This document shows, piece by piece, positions 7,518 to 14,137 of a stretch of DNA of 14,998 bases (within the stretch, counting starts at the first letter, position 1; every line of letters starts with the position of its first letter). Origin of the DNA: Sphingobacteriaceae bacterium (GTDB lineage: Bacteria; Bacteroidota; Bacteroidia; B-17B0; Aurantibacillaceae); the NCBI GenBank assembly GCA_023251695.1, contig JAHEYE010000059.1, positions 490 to 15,487 on the forward strand, given 5' to 3'. Both the position numbers and the translations under genes were made by a program. The notes beneath the pieces are model-generated. The model was not told the DNA's origin and did not search any database. It saw only the letters and a program-made list of their open reading frames with translations.

Positions 7518-7539
7518 GTTAATTTAACTGCAAATTAAC
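7518..7539. promoter_or_regulatory. Inverted repeat just upstream of the aminotransferase start (operator or leader hairpin)
   Basis: GTTAATTT at 7518-7525 and AAATTAAC at 7532-7539 are exact reverse complements separated by AACTGC. On the minus strand the outer arm contains TTAATTTG, one mismatch from the TAnnTTTG -7 box. The repeat ends 7 bases before the ATG at 7509-7511. It could bind a repressor over the promoter or form an AU-rich hairpin at the start of the transcript. The arms are AT-rich, so chance is possible. The rest of the 236-base divergent region to 7747 shows no other clear structure. Confidence 0.35.
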
Positions 7540-7696
7540 GAAATAATAAGCTTAAATCTTGTGGGCCGAAAAGCATTTTCAAGAAGGTGCCTTTCAACGT
7601 TATTAACAATCCTATCTTAATTACCCCTGTAGTTTATACACATTAACGTGTTGAATCATAATTGGTAGCGCAAAGCCCATGCCTTATTTGATTCTC

Positions 7697-7704
7697 TATT
7701 TTTA
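7697..7704 (+). promoter_or_regulatory. Weak candidate -7 box for the coiled-coil / zapA / rny genes
   Basis: TATTTTTA matches TAnnTTTG except at the last base and would give a leader of roughly 35-40 bases before the ATG at 7748. No TTG is found 17-23 bases upstream, so support is weak. Confidence 0.22.
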
Positions 7705-7747
7705 GCAAAAGTTATACTAACAATTTCGCAAAAATAATTTAACCGTA

Positions 7748-9922
7748 ATGAACACACAAAACTTAAAAACAGAACTGCAGTCGGTGTTAGACAGTGATCT
7801 TGCATTACGCAAGGAGTTTACCCACTTAAAACGCTCATTGAGCGACTATCGCAATCAATTAATTGAACGTGATGAAGACTGCAAACGCCTTCAGGTAACC
7901 ATTGATGTATTAAATACGAAAATGGTAGTAATGGAACGTGATAACGTGAATTACAAGGCCGAATTGGCTTCGTTTAAAGAACTGCGTTCAACCATTAAAG
8001 AACAATTGCAGTCGAAACAAGAAGAGATCGAAAACTACGTTCGCGAAATTGATAGTTTAAAATCTCAATTGGACACAATTGCGAATCATTACGATACACG
8101 CCTTGAAAATGGCTTAAAAGCTTCGGCCGAAGAGCTCGAAAACACAAAAAACGAATTAAACGCTCAAATTGAAGAAATCCGTTCGAGCGCACATTACCGC
8201 GAAATTGGTGTGCGTGACGAGTGCGAACAAAAAATAAATGAGCTTACTCAGTTAATGGCCGAAAAAGAAATGAATCTTTTAGCTAAGCATGAGTCGGAGA
8301 TTACTGCAATTAATACAGAGTTTAATGCTAAACTTGAAGAGTTAACCGGTTCGTACGAAACTAAATTAAATGATGCGGCTTCTTTATCTACTAATCATAT
8401 CGATTCTTTAACAAATGAATATGAAGGTAAATTAAAACGCCTTGAGGATTCATTAACAGCACAAATAAACGAAAACAAGACTTCGTACGAATACACAGTT
8501 TCATCTATTCAAAGTGAAGCTACTAATAAGAACAAAGAATTAGTTGCTAATTACGAGAAGCAGTTAAACGATTTAATGGAGATGGCGGATGGCGACATCG
8601 AAAAAATAAAATCCGAATACGAAGAGCGCTTATCTAATACATTAATACATTCGAACGAACAAAACAGCAAATTAACTGAAGATTTAAATAAGTTTGTTCT
8701 TGAAAACGAGCATTTCAAAGAGAAGATCCGCGAAATGATTGCACATATTGACGAACAGAATACAAAAATTGAAGGTTTAAGTCGTGAGGTTGAAATTAAA
8801 AATGATGAAATCAATTCATGGATTGAGAAATACAATACATTAAATGCGGAATTTGAAGGTTATAAGTCTTTAGCAACACAATCGCAGGACGAACAAATGC
8901 TTGGCTTGAATACAGATTTAGGCAAACATGCTGAAACTATCGCCGAATTAAAAGCGGAATTAGAATCGAAAAATAATGTGATTGCTGAATTAAATTCTTC
9001 TGTTTCTTCAAAAAGTGCGGAGTTAGGTTATACTAAATCTGAAATTGAGCGTCTTAATAGTGAAATAAGTAAGAGTCTAGAAGAGTGGAACGAAAAAGAA
9101 ACATCTTTCGAAAGCTTTAAAAATGAATTAGAGGTTATCTCTAAACAACAAATTGCTGCTAAAGATGTAGAGTTCGAGAAACTATTAGCAGAAAACTCTA
9201 ACTTAATTAATGAAATTGATTTAGCACAAGATAAAGTTGAAGCACAAGAAGAAGAACTTGCTTTATTAAAATCGGAAGTATCTGAATCTTCAACCGGTGT
9301 TGAGGGTCGTGTTTCTGAATTAAAAGAAACCATTAACGCGAAAAATTTCGAGTTAACTACATTAACTGCTGATAATGCCGGTTTAAGTGCAGAAGTTACA
9401 GCCTTAAAGGCGGAACTTGCTGAATTAAACGCACAATTAGAGAACGCAGGTTCTTCAAATGAGTGGGAAAGCAAATACAATTCGGTTACTGAAGAGTTGA
9501 ACGGATTAAGAACTGCTGCTGAAACGCATGTCGGAGAAATTGTAAGACTGAATTCAAAAATAAAATCTTACGAAAGTGAATTGTCTTCTTTAAAAGAATC
9601 TCCTGAAGCTAATACCGAACAACAAGAATACATTGATCGCCTGTTCAAACAAATTGATGAATTAAATCAGGAAAAATTAAACTTGTTGAATGAAAAAGGA
9701 CAAATGGCAGAACAGTTGTTAAAGATGAATGATGTGGTAAGCGATATCTCTCAACATGTTGACAGCCAGAATATTGATGTAAGCGATTTGAATAATCAGC
9801 GGAAAAATATTATATTAGCTAAGTCTTCTTCTGGAATTACCAACGAAGGTAACCCAATGAAGAAGCAGATTAACGAATTGGTGCGTGAAATAGACAAGTG
9901 TATTGCTTTACTAAGTGCTTAA
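7748..9922 (+). CDS. Long coiled-coil protein with ZapB-like C-terminal tail, upstream of zapA
   Basis: This 724-residue acidic protein is almost entirely predicted coiled coil, with no signal peptide or membrane segment, so it should be cytoplasmic and filament-like. Residues 1-112 are irregular coiled coil. Residues 115-312 form nine consecutive 22-residue repeats with a Y-E-x-K/R-L-x-x-L core. Residues 313-660 are mixed heptad coiled coil rich in Glu, Leu, Ser and Asn. A short linker leads to the C-terminal tail KKQINELVREIDKCIALLSA (705-724). I recall that tail from much shorter (about 100-residue) ZapB-like proteins directly upstream of zapA in Bacteroidota. The zapA ATG is 25 bases downstream. 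A role in Z-ring organisation or cell-shape scaffolding is inferred from position and tail only. No enzymatic motif is visible. SMC- or myosin-like database hits would probably reflect coiled-coil composition. Confidence 0.82.
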   Translation: MNTQNLKTELQSVLDSDLALRKEFTHLKRSLSDYRNQLIERDEDCKRLQVTIDVLNTKMVVMERDNVNYKAELASFKELRSTIKEQLQSKQEEIENYVREIDSLKSQLDTIANHYDTRLENGLKASAEELENTKNELNAQIEEIRSSAHYREIGVRDECEQKINELTQLMAEKEMNLLAKHESEITAINTEFNAKLEELTGSYETKLNDAASLSTNHIDSLTNEYEGKLKRLEDSLTAQINENKTSYEYTVSSIQSEATNKNKELVANYEKQLNDLMEMADGDIEKIKSEYEERLSNTLIHSNEQNSKLTEDLNKFVLENEHFKEKIREMIAHIDEQNTKIEGLSREVEIKNDEINSWIEKYNTLNAEFEGYKSLATQSQDEQMLGLNTDLGKHAETIAELKAELESKNNVIAELNSSVSSKSAELGYTKSEIERLNSEISKSLEEWNEKETSFESFKNELEVISKQQIAAKDVEFEKLLAENSNLINEIDLAQDKVEAQEEELALLKSEVSESSTGVEGRVSELKETINAKNFELTTLTADNAGLSAEVTALKAELAELNAQLENAGSSNEWESKYNSVTEELNGLRTAAETHVGEIVRLNSKIKSYESELSSLKESPEANTEQQEYIDRLFKQIDELNQEKLNLLNEKGQMAEQLLKMNDVVSDISQHVDSQNIDVSDLNNQRKNIILAKSSSGITNEGNPMKKQINELVREIDKCIALLSA

Positions 9923-9947
9923 TTTTTAACGCCCTTTTTAGTTTTCC

Positions 9948-10256
9948 ATGAATGAGGTAAGTATAAAAGTAGAAATCGCGGGAGGCTTATACCCCCTGAA
10001 GGTTAAAACCGAAGACGAGGAAAACGTAAGAAAGGTTGTTGATTTAATAAATACTAAGATCGCCGAGTTTGAAAAAACTTACGCGATTAAAGATAAAAAG
10101 GATTGCTTGGCCATGGTAATGTTGCAGTTAGTATCGCAATTTTACATGAAGGCTGAAGAATCTGAAAAAGAATTAAGCCATTTTAAAATACTATTGATTG
10201 ATGTGGAGATGATGTTACAAGAACACCTCTCAAATATCAAAAACATAGAAGAATAA
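9948..10256 (+). CDS. zapA: Cell division protein ZapA
   Basis: ZapA is a small cytoplasmic protein that cross-links FtsZ protofilaments and promotes Z-ring assembly. The 102-residue sequence has the family layout: an N-terminal beta-alpha-beta segment (VSIKVEIAGGLYPLKVKTED, residues 4-23, then EENVRKVVDLINTKI) followed by a long helix from about residue 50 to the end, which forms the tetramer coiled coil. The segment KDCLAMVMLQLVSQFY corresponds to the conserved start of that helix. It follows the coiled-coil gene by 25 bases and precedes RNase Y, with a hairpin/terminator region in between. The overall match to the family is good, though ZapA is short and diverse. Confidence 0.87.
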   Translation: MNEVSIKVEIAGGLYPLKVKTEDEENVRKVVDLINTKIAEFEKTYAIKDKKDCLAMVMLQLVSQFYMKAEESEKELSHFKILLIDVEMMLQEHLSNIKNIEE

Positions 10257-10333
10257 TTTCCGAAATTTCGGAATACACGTTTCACGCACAAATTAGGTCC
10301 TGTTAAACCGGGAAATAGTTTGTGCGTTTTTTA
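10257..10333 (+). ncRNA. Possible small structured RNA (6S-like) between zapA and rny
   Basis: The segment contains two hairpins. The first is a perfect 16-bp palindrome at 10258-10273 (TTCCGAAATTTCGGAA). The second has a 9-bp outer stem (10284-10292 with 10319-10327), a symmetric 5/5 internal loop (UUAGG opposite AAUAG), then a 4-bp UCCU/GGGA inner stem and an 8-base loop, and ends in a run of T. A stem-bubble-stem hairpin with a terminator end fits 6S RNA, which mimics an open promoter. 6S genes lie downstream of zapA in proteobacteria, and I recall 6S annotations between zapA and rny in Bacteroidota. The candidate is shorter than typical 6S RNAs, so it may be only a leader or terminator. 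Confidence 0.33.
10284..10332 (+). terminator. Intrinsic terminator after zapA
   Basis: ACGCACAAA at 10284-10292 pairs exactly with TTTGTGCGT at 10319-10327, and the run of T continues to 10332, then ATTTATTT. The 26-base interior can form a further small stem. This fits a Rho-independent terminator, or attenuator, separating zapA from rny. It would also be the 3' end of any small RNA encoded here. Confidence 0.6.
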
Positions 10334-10352
10334 TTTATTTAATGTTGAAATC

Positions 10353-11915
10353 ATGAATTTAGATTTAAATATCATCGAGATAAGTATCATTGCCGGTGGG
10401 CTTATTTTAGGATTAATTGTCGGCTTTATATTAGCCGGCTCCCGTTTAAACCGCAGTGCGAAAAAAGAAAAACAAAATCTTATTAAGGAAGCTGAAGTGA
10501 AAGCGGAGGCCCTGAAACAGGAAAAGATACTTCAGGCGAAAGAAAAATTCCTTCAGTTAAAAGCTGAACACGATAAACAGGTTCAGGAAAAAAACAATCA
10601 TATTTCTGTTTCCGAAAACCGTTTAAAACAAAAGGAAAACGACTTATCTAAAAAAATTGAGGAAGCTAACCGCAAAGATAAAGAATTAGAATCCCAGCGT
10701 CAACAGCTCAGTTTACAAACCGATTTATATAAACAACGTAACGAAGATGTAGAAAAACATCATCGCCGTCAGGTAGAAATGCTTGAGAAAGTTTCAGGCA
10801 TGAAAGCAGATGAAGCGAAAGCCCAATTGGTGGAAAGCGTAAAAGCAGAAGCAAAAACTGCTGCCATGGCTTACATTAAAGACATCATGGATGAAGCTAA
10901 GTTGACCGCGAATAAAGAAGCAAAGAAAATTATTGTTCAATCGATACAACGCGTAGCAACTGAAACAGCTATAGAAAATTCAGTTTCTGTTTTTCATATC
11001 GAAGGTGATGAAATGAAAGGAAGGATTATCGGTCGTGAAGGCCGTAACATCCGTGCTTTAGAAGCCGCAACCGGCGTTGAGATTATTGTTGATGATACCC
11101 CTGATGCCATAACATTATCATGTTTCGATTCTATACGCCGCGAAATTGCCCGTTTGGCTTTACACCAATTAGTAAGCGACGGTCGTATTCACCCGGCCCG
11201 TATTGAAGAAGTAGTTGAGAAAACCAAAAAGATGATCGAAGAAGAAATCATTGAAATTGGTAAGCGTACTTGTATTGATCTTGGAATTCACGGTTTACAC
11301 CCTGAACTGATACGTATGGTGGGAAGAATGAAATACCGCTCCTCTTACGGACAAAATTTATTACAGCACTCGCGCGAAGTAGCAAACCTTTGTGCTATTA
11401 TGGCAAGTGAGATGGGATTAAATGCACAAACAGCCAAGCGCGCAGGTTTATTACACGATATTGGAAAAGTACCCGAAGATTCTCCGGAATTGCCTCACGC
11501 AATACTAGGAATGAAACTGGCAGAGAAATACAAAGAAAAACCTGAAGTATGTAACGCCATAGGTGCCCACCACGATGAAATTGAAATGACAACATTGTAC
11601 TCCCCTATCATACAAGTGTGTGATGCGATTAGCGGTGCCCGTCCTGGTGCCCGCCGTGAGATTGCAGAACAATACATGAAGCGTTTAAAAGATTTGGAAG
11701 CACTTGCATTATCGTATGAAGGCGTAGAAAAAACTTATGCTATTCAGGCCGGACGTGAATTACGTGTTATAGTAACAAGCGAAAAAGTAAGTGATGCTAA
11801 AGCTGAAGAATTGGCATTTAATATTTCACAAAAAATTCAAACCGAAATGACTTATCCGGGACAAGTGAAAGTAACCGTGATTAGGGAAACAAGAGCTACA
11901 TCTTACGCTAAGTAA
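10353..11915 (+). CDS. rny: Ribonuclease Y
   Basis: RNase Y is a membrane-anchored endoribonuclease that starts mRNA decay. From the ATG at 10353 the protein has 520 residues, the same as the B. subtilis enzyme. The order of parts is canonical: an N-terminal membrane helix (about 7-28), a long charged coiled coil (about 30-190), a KH RNA-binding domain with GRIIGREGRNIRALE beginning near 220, and an HD phosphohydrolase domain with LLHDIGK. The metal-binding His-Asp pair falls near residues 368-369, as in B. subtilis. An in-frame TTG at 10320 lies inside the preceding terminator stem and would add a non-family extension, so I reject it. The start of the lipoprotein gene lies one base after the stop. 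Confidence 0.96.
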   Translation: MNLDLNIIEISIIAGGLILGLIVGFILAGSRLNRSAKKEKQNLIKEAEVKAEALKQEKILQAKEKFLQLKAEHDKQVQEKNNHISVSENRLKQKENDLSKKIEEANRKDKELESQRQQLSLQTDLYKQRNEDVEKHHRRQVEMLEKVSGMKADEAKAQLVESVKAEAKTAAMAYIKDIMDEAKLTANKEAKKIIVQSIQRVATETAIENSVSVFHIEGDEMKGRIIGREGRNIRALEAATGVEIIVDDTPDAITLSCFDSIRREIARLALHQLVSDGRIHPARIEEVVEKTKKMIEEEIIEIGKRTCIDLGIHGLHPELIRMVGRMKYRSSYGQNLLQHSREVANLCAIMASEMGLNAQTAKRAGLLHDIGKVPEDSPELPHAILGMKLAEKYKEKPEVCNAIGAHHDEIEMTTLYSPIIQVCDAISGARPGARREIAEQYMKRLKDLEALALSYEGVEKTYAIQAGRELRVIVTSEKVSDAKAEELAFNISQKIQTEMTYPGQVKVTVIRETRATSYAK

Positions 11916-11916
11916 A

Positions 11917-12297
11917 ATGATTTTAAAACAAATTCTAAAAGGAGAAATAGTCGTTACACTGTTTCTCTTTTTTATTTTACAATCCTGCTCCAACAAGACA
12001 ATAGAAAATCAAGCACCTGCGGTCAATGAAGTTAAAGCCGGAGAAAAATTCCTGATTATTCTTCCGGAAAACCATGACGAAGGTTATTTATGGAAGCTCA
12101 GTGATAAACATAATAATTCTGTTATTGAAAACATGGGTGCGGTATGGCACGGGAATAATAAAGGTATTTATTTCAGGTTTATGACAGGAAAAAACGGTAC
12201 GGATACTTTACATATGACCTTATTCAAAACTCAACAAGTATCGAAAGAAAGGGATTCGGTGAAAACAGTTGCTTACATTATTAAAGTATCAGAATAA
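11917..12297 (+). CDS. Lipoprotein with a degenerate chagasin-like (I42 inhibitor) fold
   Basis: The 126-residue protein has a short lipoprotein signal peptide with lipobox LQSC, the lipidated cysteine being C24, so it should sit in the cell envelope. The mature part resembles the beta-sandwich of chagasin-type cysteine-protease inhibitors: ENHDEGYLWKL at 51-61 aligns with the NPTTGY-x-W loop, and GIYFRFMTGKNGTDTLHMTL at 83-102 aligns with the conserved G-x-x-x-F segment. The inhibitory NPTTG loop and the RPW loop are not preserved, so peptidase inhibition is doubtful. The ATG is one base after the rny stop, suggesting co-transcription. The family call rests on motif pattern and is moderate; a plain hypothetical lipoprotein is the fallback. 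Confidence 0.7.
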   Translation: MILKQILKGEIVVTLFLFFILQSCSNKTIENQAPAVNEVKAGEKFLIILPENHDEGYLWKLSDKHNNSVIENMGAVWHGNNKGIYFRFMTGKNGTDTLHMTLFKTQQVSKERDSVKTVAYIIKVSE

Positions 12298-12306
12298 GCG
12301 GATATT

Positions 12307-13278
12307 TTATAAGTCCATATCGAAGCCGCACTTAAAATGCACTTTCGGACAATCTTTAAAACCATGAATGCCACAAGGACGGCACTCCAGGTTTTTTACC
12401 TCAATAATTTTTGAATTATCAGATAGTGGTCCGAACCCAAACGCAGGAATAGTTGAAAGAAAGAATGCTGTTACATTTGCGTTCATTGCCGAAGCGAGGT
12501 GTAATGGTCCGCTATCGTTCACATAATTCATTTCAGCATTTTTCATTAGAGCTGCCGATTGTAATAAAGTCAATTCCCCGGCCAATACTTTTGTATTCTT
12601 GTGGCTCATTTTGTAGCTTAAACTATTACATATACCCATGTCGTGTTTGGAGCCAAGAATAAATACGACAGTATCCTCTGGAATTTTATTACACAAAGTG
12701 ACCCATTTTTGTTCCGGTAATTGCTTGGTACGCCATACCGAAGTAGGCGAAATGCAAATGTATTTTCCGGTGACGTATGTTTTTGCTTTTTCAAAATCAT
12801 ATGCAGAAGGGTATAGTTTTGGTTTTGCTATTGTTTTATCAGTTATGTCTTCTATCAACTCATTATACCTTTCAGTTTCATGCCGGCCGTCACCAATAAT
12901 ATGATCAACCTTTTTAGTAAAGAACTTAGAAAAAATTCCTTCACTAAAACCTACTTTATAACTTGCTCCCGAAAATGCGGTTAAAAACCCTGAGCTGGAG
13001 TAACGGTGCAAATTAATAACTGCATCGTAATTACTTTGCTTTATTTTTTTACGGAGTTTGAATAAAGCGGCATACTTCTCATGGTTTTTATCCCACACAA
13101 TTATTTCTTTCAGAAAAGGGTGTCCTTCATAAAGGCTTTCATTTCCTCTCCGCACCAACAGACTAATGGTAGCGTCCGGCAAAGATGTATGCAGCTTTTC
13201 CAAAACCGAGCTCGCCAGAATTGCATCACCAATGAATGCGGTTTGAATAACTAATATATTATTGAAATCTTTTTTCAA
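12307..13278 (-). CDS. Glycosyltransferase family 9 (heptosyltransferase-like)
   Basis: GT9 enzymes are soluble GT-B fold transferases that add heptose or related sugars to lipopolysaccharide cores on the cytoplasmic side of the inner membrane. The 323-residue protein has the N-terminal motif ILVIQTAFIGDAILASSVLE at 8-27 and the donor-site motif VNDSGPLHLASAMN at about 252-265. It ends in a cysteine cluster C299, C302, C310 and C317, comparable to the C-terminal cysteines of many WaaF-type relatives. The only plausible start is TTG at 13276-13278, directly abutting the TAA of dapD, with no in-frame ATG before the first motif. It is therefore probably translated by coupling to dapD. The sugar donor is unknown. 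It converges on the lipoprotein gene across nine bases with no terminator hairpin. Confidence 0.9.
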   Translation of the reverse strand: MKKDFNNILVIQTAFIGDAILASSVLEKLHTSLPDATISLLVRRGNESLYEGHPFLKEIIVWDKNHEKYAALFKLRKKIKQSNYDAVINLHRYSSSGFLTAFSGASYKVGFSEGIFSKFFTKKVDHIIGDGRHETERYNELIEDITDKTIAKPKLYPSAYDFEKAKTYVTGKYICISPTSVWRTKQLPEQKWVTLCNKIPEDTVVFILGSKHDMGICNSLSYKMSHKNTKVLAGELTLLQSAALMKNAEMNYVNDSGPLHLASAMNANVTAFFLSTIPAFGFGPLSDNSKIIEVKNLECRPCGIHGFKDCPKVHFKCGFDMDL

Positions 13279-14088
13279 TTACACCGCTACATTATGCTCT
13301 CGGAGAGCATCGTTAAGAGACGTTTTTAAATCAGTACTTGCTTTTCGCTTTCCGATGATCAGTGCACAGGGCACCTGAAATTCACCGGCAGGGAATTTTT
13401 TAGTGTACGAGCCGGGGATTACAACACTTCTTTCAGGAACGTATCCTTTTGTCTCAATAGATTTTTCTCCCGTAACATCAATTATTTTAGTAGATAAAGT
13501 CAAAACTACATTTGCGCCTAACACGGCCTGCTTCCCTACTCTTACTCCTTCTACAACAATACAACGCGAACCAATAAAACAATCGTCTTCAATAATTACC
13601 GGGGCAGCCTGAACAGGTTCCAATACACCGCCAATGCCAACGCCACCGCTCAAGTGTACATTTTTTCCAATCTGCGCGCAACTGCCAACGGTTGCCCATG
13701 TATCCACCATTGTTCCGCTATCCACATAGCCGCCAATATTTACATAACTTGGCATCATGATAACACCAGGAGCTAAAAAAGAACCGTATCGCGCAATCGC
13801 GTGAGGCACTACGCGCACTCCTAATTTTGCATAATCTTTCTTTAGGGCCATTTTATCGTGAAATTCAAAAGGACCCACTTCAATTGTTTCCATTTTACGG
13901 ATAGGGAAATACATAATAACTGATTTCTTCACCCAGTCATTCACTTTCCAGCTACCATCGGCCAAAGGCTCTGCCACTCTTAGCTTACCTTTATCCAATA
14001 ACTCGATAACCTCGTTAATTGTTTTCTGAGTACTTGCTTCTTTCAGCAAATCGCGGTTTTGCCATGCGGCTTCAATAATGTTTTGCAT
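13279..14088 (-). CDS. dapD: 2,3,4,5-tetrahydropyridine-2,6-dicarboxylate N-succinyltransferase
   Basis: DapD transfers succinyl from succinyl-CoA to tetrahydrodipicolinate in the succinylase branch of diaminopimelate/lysine synthesis, feeding peptidoglycan. The 269-residue length is typical. A helical N-terminal domain (about 1-90) precedes a left-handed beta-helix of hexapeptide repeats, including GSFLAPGVIMMPSYVNIGGY, then YVDSGTMVDTWATVGSCAQI and LSGGVGIGGVLEPVQAAPVI, which are near-invariant in the family. The C-terminal segment after about 235 caps the helix. The ATG is at 14086-14088, and the stop directly abuts the TTG start of the GT9 gene. It is divergent from the GDPD gene across 49 bases. 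Confidence 0.96.
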   Translation of the reverse strand: MQNIIEAAWQNRDLLKEASTQKTINEVIELLDKGKLRVAEPLADGSWKVNDWVKKSVIMYFPIRKMETIEVGPFEFHDKMALKKDYAKLGVRVVPHAIARYGSFLAPGVIMMPSYVNIGGYVDSGTMVDTWATVGSCAQIGKNVHLSGGVGIGGVLEPVQAAPVIIEDDCFIGSRCIVVEGVRVGKQAVLGANVVLTLSTKIIDVTGEKSIETKGYVPERSVVIPGSYTKKFPAGEFQVPCALIIGKRKASTDLKTSLNDALREHNVAV

Positions 14089-14124
14089 AGGACTGCAAGT
14101 TACTAAATATTCAATTCTTATTGA

Positions 14125-14132
14125 TAATTTTG
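14125..14132 (+). promoter_or_regulatory. Candidate promoter -7 box for the GDPD gene
   Basis: TAATTTTG matches the TAnnTTTG consensus exactly and ends 5 bases before the ATG at 14138. This places the expected transcription start at or next to the start codon and implies a leaderless or nearly leaderless mRNA. A good TTG element 17-23 bases upstream is not evident. Confidence 0.45.
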
Positions 14133-14137
14133 CTTAA

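Noticed and set aside
8090..8683. 66-bp periodicity as a CRISPR-like or DNA tandem repeat
   Set aside because: The periodicity is at the protein level; the DNA units are strongly diverged and lie in one open frame, with no identical repeats and spacers.
9028..9480. 150-codon minus-strand open frame inside the coiled-coil gene
   Set aside because: It is the antisense shadow of a repetitive Glu/Leu/Ser-rich coding region; its Ser/Phe-rich translation mirrors that composition.
10320..10352. Upstream TTG start for RNase Y
   Set aside because: It lies in the 3' arm of the terminator stem and adds 11 residues before the normal N-terminal membrane helix; the ATG at 10353 gives the standard 520-residue length.
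12382..12411. Four C-terminal cysteines of the GT9 protein as a novel metal site
   Set aside because: Similar C-terminal cysteine patterns occur in ordinary WaaF-like heptosyltransferases, so this is not unusual for the family.
13279..14088. Hexapeptide-repeat protein as a PglD-type sugar acetyltransferase completing the glycan pathway
   Set aside because: Its length and segments such as TMVDTWATVGSCAQI are those of DapD, a lysine/diaminopimelate enzyme.
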